Assembly (NCBI GenBank): GCA_021648365.1
Contig: JAKISY010000028.1
Span: 1 to 46,973, forward strand
Source: Verrucomicrobiales bacterium
GTDB taxonomy: Bacteria; Verrucomicrobiota; Verrucomicrobiia; Verrucomicrobiales; DEV007
Length of the DNA: 46,973 nt
Reading direction: 5' to 3'
Shown: in pieces, positions 32,352 through 40,442 of the stretch
Position numbering within the stretch: the first letter of the stretch is position 1
Layout: the number at the start of each line of letters is the position of its first letter
The notes under the pieces: generated by a model
What the model was told of the DNA's origin: nothing
Databases searched by the model: none
What the model saw: the letters and a program-made list of their open reading frames with translations, nothing else
Position numbers and translations under genes: made by a program

Positions 32352-33146
32352 ATGCGTTTTTTAATAGCTATCGTCTTGTTTATTGTATCTTGCGGCCCGG
32401 GCGAAAAGGATAAATCTGAGCATTATTATTTTAAAAAAACAGCTCATCACCCTGATATTCACTGGAGTTACGAAGGAGCTACCGGGCCTGAATACTGGGG
32501 CAAGTTGAGTGCCAGTTATAGGTTAGCGGATACTGGAAAAAAACAATCTCCTGTGAATATCGATACCAGTAAGGTGGTGGTGGACAACCTGCCGGAACTC
32601 ATTTTTCGTTACCACAGCGGAGAAAGGCCTGATTTTATTAATAATGGTCATACTTTGCAACATCAGCAGGAGCAGGATGGCAGTGAGATCGAAGTTGCGG
32701 GCAAGCATTACCAGTTGGAGCAGTTTCATCTGCATTCACCGAGCGAACACACCATAGACGGAAAACATTTCCCGATTGAATTGCATATGGTGCATAAGGC
32801 GAAAGATGGAGAAGTTGCTGTTCTAGCTATTTTCTATAAAGCCGGCGAATCATCTCAGGCCCTGAATTACATTGCGAGCGCAAAATTACCAGATAAAAAG
32901 GGGAATAAATCGGTGATGAAACAAGGCATCAGGTTGAATGATTTAGTGCCTACCCAGCCGGAGTATTACACCTATTCAGGATCCTTCACCACCCCGCCTT
33001 GTACCGAGAATGTGAAGTGGTTTGTTCTCAAGCAAGAGCTTGAAGCGGATGAGGAATTACTGAAAAATCTTGCGGAAATACTCAAGCACAACAATCGTCC
33101 GATCCAGGATCTGGATGGCCGGGAAATACACGGCTTTGGGAGTTAG
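32352..33146 (+). CDS. alpha-class carbonic anhydrase, lipoprotein
   Basis: 264 residues. The N-terminus MRFLIAIVLFIVSCGPGEK has a lipobox (VSCG), so the enzyme is probably anchored in the periplasm or outer membrane. Zinc ligands are in QFHLHSPSEH (two histidines, about residues 125-133) and ELHMVH (third). KQSPVNID, and TPPCTENVKWFV near the C-terminus, are conserved alpha-class motifs; the paired cysteine of the disulfide in periplasmic forms is not obvious. It interconverts CO2 and bicarbonate. Likely last gene of the envelope cluster, 104 bp after the Omp85-like gene. Confidence 0.93.
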   Translation: MRFLIAIVLFIVSCGPGEKDKSEHYYFKKTAHHPDIHWSYEGATGPEYWGKLSASYRLADTGKKQSPVNIDTSKVVVDNLPELIFRYHSGERPDFINNGHTLQHQQEQDGSEIEVAGKHYQLEQFHLHSPSEHTIDGKHFPIELHMVHKAKDGEVAVLAIFYKAGESSQALNYIASAKLPDKKGNKSVMKQGIRLNDLVPTQPEYYTYSGSFTTPPCTENVKWFVLKQELEADEELLKNLAEILKHNNRPIQDLDGREIHGFGS

Positions 33147-33222
33147 TAGATGGGGCAGGCTTCATTTATAGTCAAATAGTTCTTTGTATGGGGAGCTGCG
33201 GTGCATTAGAATAGATTTGCTG

Positions 33223-33259
33223 AAAAGCAGGATGCGCGTGGAAGACAAGCAAAATGATG
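33223..33259. repeat. 37-bp dispersed repeat, copy B
   Basis: 36 of 37 positions match 25426-25462. Here GATGCGC also recurs at its right border (33231 and 33256), giving a local 7-bp direct repeat. It lies 83 bp before the start of the lipase-like gene. Confidence 0.8.
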
Positions 33260-33341
33260 CGCTTTGCTCTTTGCTATTTAGCTTGCGTGTTTCTTGGCAA
33301 GCTTCTATGGAAGGAGAGCTGTAGTTTTACTCTGTGATCAA

Positions 33342-35150
33342 ATGAAAAAAAATATCAATGTTCCTGTTCCTAGTCACTGGGAATCGCTGATCTCTGGTGG
33401 CGGAGTTATCTGGCTTGCGCTTGTTTTGTTTTTGCCGGCTTGCACGACGGTGAAGGTCTCGACCAAGCCTCAGAGAGTGACTGATGAGGGCATTTTATCT
33501 GCCAATCGCTTGAAAAAAATTGCACTGCAGACGCCTTCGCAAGACGATGATAAAACGTATGCGGGCTTTTCGAAGCAGACGGTGGATTTGTTGAAACGAG
33601 CGAAAAAGCTCGATTCACGTGGTGCGAATGTGGATGCTGCTGAGCATTTCCTCGAGGTGGCGATTGAAGCGAGGAAGTTGCTGGTGGACCTGGTCGAGCC
33701 GAGTAAATCTCCCGCACAAAAGGCTTTGTTTACCGTACACAATGCTGCTTTGGCACGTTTTGCTGAGTTCTGGACCTTGGATCCGCGTCGCCAGCAGCCG
33801 GGGCCTTATTTGTTTGATTTTGAGGATCACACCTTTGAGATCGTTATGGACAAAAACACCGACTACAAGCGTCATTTTTTTGATGGTGCGGTGGCGGCTC
33901 GTTCGATTAAGGGCAGGGGGGTGCTCAAAAAAGTGCGTGAGGGTTACGGGGCTGCGATGGTGGGGATACGCGAGCAACGGTCTGGGCGTGAGCAGGAAAT
34001 GCGTTTTTTTTCTAAGCGCGGCATGTATGTGGCGGGAACTTTGGTGATGGGGGATCCTTATCATGCTAAGGGCAAAGACGCGCCGATCGTGGTGCCGCTG
34101 TCGATCAAGAATCCTGCTTTGCATGAAACGGTGAAGGTGGGGGGCTATACGGTACCGCTGGCGGCAGACTTTTCGGCTCCTTTTGAGTTGTTGCTGGATG
34201 GCAGTAAAGAGTTATTGGAGGGGCTAACGGGGTTTTTCAAAGCGGATCAGCGTGCTGCTACATCGGGGGTGTTTTTATTGGAGCCCTACGATCCTGATCG
34301 GATCCCGGTGATTTTGGTGCACGGCCTGGTATCGGTGCCGATGATTTGGCGTAGCATGATTCCAGATTTGCTTTCCGATCCAGAAATAGCTAAGCGATAT
34401 CAGTTCATGGTGTTCACTTACCCAAGTTCGTATTCGATTGGTGAGTCAGCTTTGTTATTCCGCGAAAATCTCGCAGCTCTACGAGCGAAGTATGATCCTG
34501 AAGGCAATCATGCTTTGTCTAAGGATACGGTATTGATCGGGCATAGCATGGGTGGGGTGTTGTCGCACCTGATGACGGCGGATTTTGGTGATAGAATTTG
34601 GGATCAAGTCAGTGATGTGCCACTGGAGCAGACCAAATTTTCGCCGCAAGCTAAAAAGAAACTGAGGGAATTGGCTTTTTTTGAGCCAGATCCAGCTGTG
34701 AATCGGGTGATCTACATCGCGGCTCCGCATCGGGGGGCTAAGTTAGCTTTAACGAATTTGCCAAATTTGCTGTCGAATTTGGTTAAATTGCCAGGCAATG
34801 TGCTATCAACGACCACGAGCTTTCTGGCCGAACCTGCGTTGAGGGATTTGAAGATACCGATGAGCAAGAAGCTGACGAGCATCCAATCGCTGCGCCCGGA
34901 TGCTCCGATCACTTTGGCTATGGATAAAGCGCCGTATCGCAAGGGGGTGGTGTATCACTCGATTATTGGGGATAAAGGCAAGGGAGATTCGCCAGAGAGT
35001 TCGGATGGGGTGGTGGAGTATTGGAGCTCTCATCAGGAGGGGGCTGCTTCGGAGATCATTGTGCCTACTGGGCATGGCGGCTCTTACAAGCACCCGAAGG
35101 CGTCTGCTGAGATTAAGCGAATTTTGCATCTGCATGCGGGTATTAAGTGA
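33342..35150 (+). CDS. lipoprotein alpha/beta-hydrolase (PGAP1/lipase-like)
   Basis: 602 residues from ATG 33342; an upstream TTG at 33294 would only prepend unrelated residues. The signal peptide ends with a lipobox (FLPACTTV). An N-terminal 280-residue region of unknown fold precedes an alpha/beta-hydrolase: oxyanion segment VILVHGLVSVPMIW (about residue 325), nucleophile elbow GHSMGG (about 403), a possible acid in SSDGVVEY and histidine in GHGGSYKHP near the end. Such proteins act on lipids or esters in the envelope. The large N-terminal part is a common feature of verrucomicrobial relatives, to my recollection, but has no function assigned. Confidence 0.85.
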   Translation: MKKNINVPVPSHWESLISGGGVIWLALVLFLPACTTVKVSTKPQRVTDEGILSANRLKKIALQTPSQDDDKTYAGFSKQTVDLLKRAKKLDSRGANVDAAEHFLEVAIEARKLLVDLVEPSKSPAQKALFTVHNAALARFAEFWTLDPRRQQPGPYLFDFEDHTFEIVMDKNTDYKRHFFDGAVAARSIKGRGVLKKVREGYGAAMVGIREQRSGREQEMRFFSKRGMYVAGTLVMGDPYHAKGKDAPIVVPLSIKNPALHETVKVGGYTVPLAADFSAPFELLLDGSKELLEGLTGFFKADQRAATSGVFLLEPYDPDRIPVILVHGLVSVPMIWRSMIPDLLSDPEIAKRYQFMVFTYPSSYSIGESALLFRENLAALRAKYDPEGNHALSKDTVLIGHSMGGVLSHLMTADFGDRIWDQVSDVPLEQTKFSPQAKKKLRELAFFEPDPAVNRVIYIAAPHRGAKLALTNLPNLLSNLVKLPGNVLSTTTSFLAEPALRDLKIPMSKKLTSIQSLRPDAPITLAMDKAPYRKGVVYHSIIGDKGKGDSPESSDGVVEYWSSHQEGAASEIIVPTGHGGSYKHPKASAEIKRILHLHAGIK

Positions 35151-35278
35151 GCTTGCGTAAGTGCGAGTTGTGAATAGCTGAAAATGCTGTAAATCGCGTA
35201 TTGCTTTTGTTGATTCGTTCATGGAAGATGGCTGCTTTCATTGCTTAAAATACACCAGCCTTTAGAGCCCTTCCCGTC

Positions 35279-36490
35279 ATGCCAGATAAAAAAATAGATA
35301 CTCAGTTAGAAAGCGCTGCAAAAAGTGCTGAGCTTGAGATCAAGGATGCAACTTTGATTTTTACCGATGTGTGGGCTGATTTGGAGTCTGAGTATGGTTA
35401 TGAAAACTTGCGTTTTCCCAAAGAAATCATTCTATTAGGCGGAGCGCCTGGTTCGGGCAAGGGCACCAATACTGGGTTGATCCTCAAGGCTCGTGGGCTG
35501 ACTTGTCCGCCGATTGTGGTCAGCGACTTATTGGATACGCCTGAAATGAAGCAACTCAAGGATGGGGGTAATATGGTGGGGGATCGTGAGGTGGTGGCGA
35601 TTGTTTTTCGCAAGTTGATAGAAGATCAATTTCGTGATGGTGCGGTTTTGGATGGATTCCCTCGCACGCATGTGCAAGTCGAGTGCATGAAATTATTGGT
35701 GGCAAAAATCGACCAGTTGCACCGTGAGTTCAAAGAGACGCCGATGGCGAGAAATTTCCGCCGCCCGACGGTGCATGTGGTGGTACTTTTTGTGGATGAA
35801 AAAAGCAGTGTCGATCGGCAGTTGCATCGGGGGCGTGAAATTGAAAAATACAACGCGGAGGTGGAGGCGAGCGGAGTGGGTGAAAAGCAGGAGCTACGCG
35901 TCACGGACTTGGACCCTGCTCGAGCGCAGCATCGCTATCGTGTGTTTAAGGAGAGCACGTGGGACGCGCTACAGTCGTTGAAGGAGATTTTCTTTTATCA
36001 TTTGATCAATGCGCAAGGCACTTTTGCTGAAGTGGAGCAGAATATCCTCAATGAGCTGAAGTATCAGAGTTCGCTTGAGCTGGAGCCAGAGACATTTGAA
36101 AAGGTGCGTGGCATTTCCTTGGCGAGTGAGATTGTGATTCACGCCCGTCAAGAGTTGGTGAAGCGCCTAGATAGCTACGCGCTCGACCACAGCGATCTTT
36201 TTGATCGAGTGATAGATCTTATCAATGTGCGCTTCATGCCGATCATCAAGCGTCATGCCATTTCTGGACGGGCGATTGTGAATAGTGAGGATGAGATCCT
36301 TTCGGACTCTTTGGCGTTGACGATGTTGATTGATGTTTTCTCCGAACGTGGGTTTCACGTGGTGATTGACAAACAGCTCAATCGAGTGCCTGAAAGAGTG
36401 GATTTGAAAACGGGGGAAATAGCTTTTCGTCCCAACACGGTTTACCGTATTCGCATCTACTTCGCGGGTTCAGAAATTCGTCGTGGTTAG
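35279..36490 (+). CDS. adenylate kinase-like nucleotide kinase with C-terminal extension
   Basis: 403 residues. Residues about 40-250 form the adenylate-kinase core: P-loop GGAPGSGKGT, NMP-binding VVSDLLDTPE, DGFPRT, and FVDEKSSVDRQLHRGRE in place of the usual lid start. The lid is of the short type, without zinc cysteines. The following 150 residues (from about 275, EIVIHARQELVKRLDSYAL) have no counterpart in standard adenylate kinase (about 215 residues) and no motif that I recognise. The core should convert AMP and ATP to ADP. A role as the cell's only adenylate kinase cannot be judged from one window. Confidence 0.82.
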   Translation: MPDKKIDTQLESAAKSAELEIKDATLIFTDVWADLESEYGYENLRFPKEIILLGGAPGSGKGTNTGLILKARGLTCPPIVVSDLLDTPEMKQLKDGGNMVGDREVVAIVFRKLIEDQFRDGAVLDGFPRTHVQVECMKLLVAKIDQLHREFKETPMARNFRRPTVHVVVLFVDEKSSVDRQLHRGREIEKYNAEVEASGVGEKQELRVTDLDPARAQHRYRVFKESTWDALQSLKEIFFYHLINAQGTFAEVEQNILNELKYQSSLELEPETFEKVRGISLASEIVIHARQELVKRLDSYALDHSDLFDRVIDLINVRFMPIIKRHAISGRAIVNSEDEILSDSLALTMLIDVFSERGFHVVIDKQLNRVPERVDLKTGEIAFRPNTVYRIRIYFAGSEIRRG

Positions 36491-36587
36491 TTTGACAGGT
36501 TTGTTTGCGTGTGCAGGCATGGATGGTGCATGGAGACTGCTATAGTGCTTGCATGAGGCTGTAGCGTGAGTTTATGTATTTGCTAAT

Positions 36588-37262
36588 ATGAAAAAAATAT
36601 CGATTCTCCTAGCACTGACAGTGCTGATTATGGTTCCGACTTTGCATTTTGCGCAAGAGGCGGCTGGTTTCAAGGCTTTGTTTAATGGCAAGGATCAGAG
36701 TGGTTGGCGCAATCCTTATGAGTGGGGCACGGTGGAAGTGAAAGATGGAGAATTCCATCTGACTGCTGAGAAGAAATTTTTTCTTGTGACAGAAAAAGAA
36801 TACGCTGATTTTATTTTTGAAGGCGAAGTGCATTTGCCAAAAGGTAAAGCAAATTCGGGTTTCATGTTTCGCTGCCATGTCGAACCGAATAAAGTGTATG
36901 GCTATCAAGCTGAGGTGGATGGCTCGGATCGCCGTTGGTCGGGTGGACTCTATGATGAAAGTCGTAATAAGTGGGTGTGGCCTGGCAAAGAGGGGAACAG
37001 TGTGTTGGTGGAGTCGTTGGCATGGGCGGATGAATCTCAGGTTTATTTTGCTAAACCTGAAGTAAAGAATGCGCTCAAGCGCAATGGTTGGAACAAGTAT
37101 CGGATCACTTGCAAGGGCAACAAGATCAAAATCGAGGTCAATGGGGTGGTGACGACTGAGATCGAAAATGATATTGATGCGAAGGGGTTTATCGGCATTC
37201 AGCATCACGGTGAGAAGGGAGCGACTTACCGCTTCCGCAACTTACGTATCAAAGAGCTTTAG
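36588..37262 (+). CDS. secreted DUF1080 (3-keto-disaccharide hydrolase-like) protein
   Basis: 224 residues. Sec signal peptide about 1-22 (ISILLALTVLIMVPTLHFAQ). The DUF1080 pattern is clear: FKALFNGKDQSGW, VEVKDGEFHLTA, the strand FIFEGEVHLPKGKANSGFMF and the C-terminal GFIGIQHHGEKGATYRFRNL. This jelly-roll fold occurs in large numbers in Planctomycetes and Verrucomicrobia and includes enzymes that act on 3-keto-glycosides; the precise substrate here is open. It is transcribed convergently with argS, 70 bp away. Confidence 0.9.
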   Translation: MKKISILLALTVLIMVPTLHFAQEAAGFKALFNGKDQSGWRNPYEWGTVEVKDGEFHLTAEKKFFLVTEKEYADFIFEGEVHLPKGKANSGFMFRCHVEPNKVYGYQAEVDGSDRRWSGGLYDESRNKWVWPGKEGNSVLVESLAWADESQVYFAKPEVKNALKRNGWNKYRITCKGNKIKIEVNGVVTTEIENDIDAKGFIGIQHHGEKGATYRFRNLRIKEL

Positions 37263-37331
37263 CCGGTTTTTTGCTTCCAGTTCCAAATGAGATCCTTGTA
37301 GGGCGGGAGCTTTGCCTGCTGAGTGTCATGA

Positions 37332-39062
37332 TCACATGCGCTCAGTGGTCTGAATGCCGAGCAGTCCGAGACCTTTTTTGAGCACTTTGCTGGTGGTATC
37401 GCAAAGCGCGAGACGAGTAGCGCGCACTTGCCCTTCTGAGCGTAGCACGGGGCAGTGTTCGTAGAAGGAGTGGAAGGTATTGGCGAGCTCGTAGAGGTAG
37501 TTGGCGAGCAGGTTGGGGCGGAAGTCGGTGAGCACGGTTGGCACGGCTTCGGCGTATTGCGCTAGTTTCAAAGCGAGCGTTTTTTCGGCGTCTTCGGTGA
37601 GCTGAACGCTTTGTATGCCTTCGAACTCGCTGCCGAGTTTGCGGAAAATCGCGCGGGTGCGCACGTAGGCGTTGATCAGGTAGGGGGCGGTATTGCCTTT
37701 GAAGGAGAGCATGTTGTCCCAATCGAAGATGTAGTTGGTCAGGCGGTTTTGTGATAGCTCGGCGTATTTGACGGAGCCGATGCCGATGATCCTAGAGATC
37801 TCTGCCATCTCTTGTGCTGAGAAGTCGGGGTTCTTTTCGCTGATGATTTTGGCAGCGCGTTCGACCGCTTCATCGAGCACGTCGGTGAGGCTGACCGTAT
37901 CACCCGAGCGAGTCTTGAAGCGTTTGCCATCTTTGCCCATGATCGAGCCGAAGGGAATGAAACTCAGTTGGGTGTCGAGGCCACGTTTTTTGGCTACTGC
38001 GAAGATCTGGTCGAAATGAAGTTTTTGTTCTGCGCCAACGACATACCAGATATGCTCGGCAGAAAATTCTTCGACGCGGTATTCGATGGTGGCGATGTCG
38101 GTGGTGGCGTAGTTGAATCCGCCGTCGCGTTTTTGCACCATGCAGGGTGCGCGCTCTGCGAGGTCGGGGTCGTCGAGAAAAAAGATGCACTGCGCGCCAT
38201 CGGATTCTTGTGCTAGCCCGTCATCTTTGAGAGACTGCACCAGTGGGGCGAGGCGGTCATTGTAAAAAGATTCGCCTAACCAGTGATCAAACTTCACGTC
38301 GAGTTGAGCGTAGATTTTTTCTAAGCTGCTGCGGGAGAGGTCGACACATTGCTGCCAGATGGCGAGGTTCTCTGCGTCGCCTTGTTGCAGTTTGACCAGT
38401 TCGGTGCGGCAGGCTTCGCGCACAGCATCATCGCTGCAGGCGTCGTTGACTTTTTTGTAAATTTCTAGCAGCGCCTCGATGGGATCTGCGGTGAGAGCGT
38501 CTTGATCGAGGAAGTTTTTCCACCCGTAGATGATCATGCCGAACTGGGTGCCCCAATCGCCGATGTGGTTGTCGGTGGTGACTTGGTGGCCGAGTTCTCG
38601 CGATACGCGTGACAGGCAGTCGCCGATGATGGTGCTGCGGATGTGACCGACGTGCATCGGTTTGGCGATGTTGGGTGCAGAAAAATCGATGACGATGTTT
38701 TTGCTTTCGCTAGCTGGGAGCGTCGCTAATCCGAGGCGCTCGGGGTCGTTGATTTGGGCGATCAGTCCGGCTTCGAGGGAGCTGGCGGTGATGCGGAGGT
38801 TGATGAATCCTGGGCCGGCGATTTCTGCTGGCTGACACAAGTCGCCGGGTTCAAAATGTTCGATGATTTCCGTGGCCAAAGCCCGAGGATTGGTTTTTAG
38901 GCGCTTGGCGAGAACCATTGCGACGTTGCTTTGGTAATCACCAAAACGAGCGTCGGTGGATGGGCCTACTTGGATCTCGAGGTCGGCTGGCAACTCAGCT
39001 GCGATGCTGGTTTTTTCTAATGCGCAGCGCAACAGTTTTTCGATTTGGTTAGGATAGGTCAT
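37332..39062 (-). CDS. argS: arginyl-tRNA synthetase
   Basis: 576 residues, the standard size of class I ArgRS (E. coli 577). The HIGH motif is HVGHIRSTIIGD after SAPNIAKPM, near residue 138. The KMSKS element is degenerate (KDGKRFKTRSGDTVSLTD), which is normal for most ArgRS. The N-terminal Add1 domain (FGDYQSNVAMVLAKR) and the C-terminal DALR anticodon-binding domain (YLYELANTFHSFYEHCPVL) are complete. Attaches arginine to tRNA-Arg. The PTS IIA gene lies 98 bp upstream on the same strand and may share its transcript. Confidence 0.96.
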   Translation of the reverse strand: MTYPNQIEKLLRCALEKTSIAAELPADLEIQVGPSTDARFGDYQSNVAMVLAKRLKTNPRALATEIIEHFEPGDLCQPAEIAGPGFINLRITASSLEAGLIAQINDPERLGLATLPASESKNIVIDFSAPNIAKPMHVGHIRSTIIGDCLSRVSRELGHQVTTDNHIGDWGTQFGMIIYGWKNFLDQDALTADPIEALLEIYKKVNDACSDDAVREACRTELVKLQQGDAENLAIWQQCVDLSRSSLEKIYAQLDVKFDHWLGESFYNDRLAPLVQSLKDDGLAQESDGAQCIFFLDDPDLAERAPCMVQKRDGGFNYATTDIATIEYRVEEFSAEHIWYVVGAEQKLHFDQIFAVAKKRGLDTQLSFIPFGSIMGKDGKRFKTRSGDTVSLTDVLDEAVERAAKIISEKNPDFSAQEMAEISRIIGIGSVKYAELSQNRLTNYIFDWDNMLSFKGNTAPYLINAYVRTRAIFRKLGSEFEGIQSVQLTEDAEKTLALKLAQYAEAVPTVLTDFRPNLLANYLYELANTFHSFYEHCPVLRSEGQVRATRLALCDTTSKVLKKGLGLLGIQTTERM

Positions 39063-39160
39063 GGAAGAAGGCTGTAGCGGTTTAGGCTGGTAGGTGTTTA
39101 GGAAAAGAATAGGAAAAGAAGGAACCCGCCGTTCGTCAGATCAGAGGGTGGGCGAGGTGC

Positions 39161-39631
39161 TCAGGCTCGTGCTGGTGCAGGTTCGGCGAGGACTCGAATG
39201 ATGTCGTGTGCTCCACGGGCTGCGGCGAGATTTTTGCGAACATCGCCACTGTTGAGTTTTTTGGCAATGGCTGCCAGAGTCTTCAGGTGCAGCGTATATT
39301 GACTACGCGGGACGATGAAAAGCACGACGTAGTGAACTGGAGCGTTGTCCAAGGCGCAAAAGTCGATGCCTTCATTGGATCTGCCAAAGACGGCGATCAC
39401 ATCGTCGATGTCGTCTAAAAAAGCGTGTGGGATGGCGATGCCAGAGCCGATGCCAGTGCTGCATTGGTCTTCACGGTCGCGAAAGGCTACGAGCACGGAG
39501 TCGCGTTTAGACGGCGCAAGATCACCAACCTCGATGAGGTGATCTACCAGTTCTTCGATCGCAGGCCAATGTTCGGCGGCCTTCATGTTTGCGATCACCC
39601 GCTTGGGCGATAATAGTTCTGCCAGTTTCAT
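39161..39631 (-). CDS. PTS EIIA domain protein (fructose/nitrogen type)
   Basis: 156-residue single-domain PTS IIA of the mannitol/fructose/Ntr type. The phosphorylated histidine is in GSGIAIPHAF near residue 68. SPKRVIANMKAAEHWPAIEE at the N-terminus and VLFIVPRSQYTLHLKTLAAI are family strands and helices. No sugar permease or other PTS gene is nearby, so a regulatory PtsN-like role is more probable than sugar uptake (inference). It precedes argS on the same strand. Upstream of it, 39632-39921 is a 290-bp gap with a TTGACA at 39809 but no matching -10 box. Confidence 0.88.
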   Translation of the reverse strand: MKLAELLSPKRVIANMKAAEHWPAIEELVDHLIEVGDLAPSKRDSVLVAFRDREDQCSTGIGSGIAIPHAFLDDIDDVIAVFGRSNEGIDFCALDNAPVHYVVLFIVPRSQYTLHLKTLAAIAKKLNSGDVRKNLAAARGAHDIIRVLAEPAPARA

Positions 39632-39921
39632 TCTGGTCGTATGACGCGGTTAAGCGTTCGCGAGCATAATCAGCTTGAGAGACTTCGCAAGTGGCTTTTT
39701 TGTAGAAACACAGACTTCTCGTCTCACTTGCCCGCCAGAGTGGGCTGGCGCTATGTGAAAAGCGAAGAGTTTAGTTTCAAATGAAAATAAACTGCTAGGT
39801 AGATTTTTTTGACATTTGCGCTGCCGCGCTGCATGGTCGCTGGAGGGATGGTCTAGGGAGATGCTGGACTTGGAAATAACTAGACTTGTTTTGGCCTTCG
39901 GTTTTTGTTTAAGCATTTATT

Positions 39922-40413
39922 ATGAAAGAGGTTCTTTTTGTCTGCACGGGTAACATTTGCCGCAGTCCGATGGCGGAGGGGCTTTTTCGCGAATTGGTGG
40001 CAGGAGATTGTGCGATCGAGGTTTCTTCGGCGGGTATCAGTGTGTATGAAGGGCAGGAGCCGAGTGATCATTCGGTGGAGGTGATGCGGGATCAGGACAT
40101 CGATATCACCGCACAGCGTAGTCAGATGCTGGCTCCTGAGATAGTAGAACGGGCGGATATTATTTTGGGAATGACGCGTGGGCATCGTGATGCGATTCTT
40201 TCGTATTACCCAGCGAGCAATGAAAAGGTGTTTGTCTTGCGCGAATTTGTGAAGGGCGTGGATATGGATTCGCGCGAGCTTGATGTGCCTGATCCGATCG
40301 GAATGGATAAGGGCGAATACGAGCGCACGCGCAATTTGATCGCAGAAGCGATGCCTGCTTTGCTTGACTTTGTCAAAAATACAGCGAAGCAAGGGGAAGA
40401 CTCTCAGCAATAG
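39922..40413 (+). CDS. low-molecular-weight protein phosphatase (YwlE-like)
   Basis: 163 residues. The active-site P-loop VCTGNICRSPMAEG with catalytic cysteine near residue 8 fits the LMW phosphatase motif CxGNxCRSP, and DVPDPIGMDKGEY holds the general-acid aspartate near residue 118. The threonine in CTGNICRS, where tyrosine phosphatases often have leucine, is the residue associated with arginine phosphatases (YwlE), so a phospho-arginine substrate is possible. It stands 29 bp before the rpiB-glyA gene, matching the ywlE-rpiB-glyA gene order known from Bacillus. Confidence 0.9.
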   Translation: MKEVLFVCTGNICRSPMAEGLFRELVAGDCAIEVSSAGISVYEGQEPSDHSVEVMRDQDIDITAQRSQMLAPEIVERADIILGMTRGHRDAILSYYPASNEKVFVLREFVKGVDMDSRELDVPDPIGMDKGEYERTRNLIAEAMPALLDFVKNTAKQGEDSQQ

Positions 40414-40442
40414 AACCATCAACGATAGAAACCAAGAATAGC

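Noticed and set aside
32352..33146. Carbonic anhydrase plus PTS IIA/Zwf as a carbon-concentrating system
   Set aside because: They are far apart, on different strands or operons, and no bicarbonate transporter or carboxysome gene is present.
36609..37208. 199-residue minus-strand ORF opposite the DUF1080 gene
   Set aside because: Basic, His/Ile/Phe-rich shadow with no conserved motif; the plus strand carries a clear secreted DUF1080 protein.
39809..39837. TTGACA as promoter of the LMW phosphatase gene
   Set aside because: At 17-bp spacing the -10 position reads CATGGT, a poor match; not strong enough to annotate.
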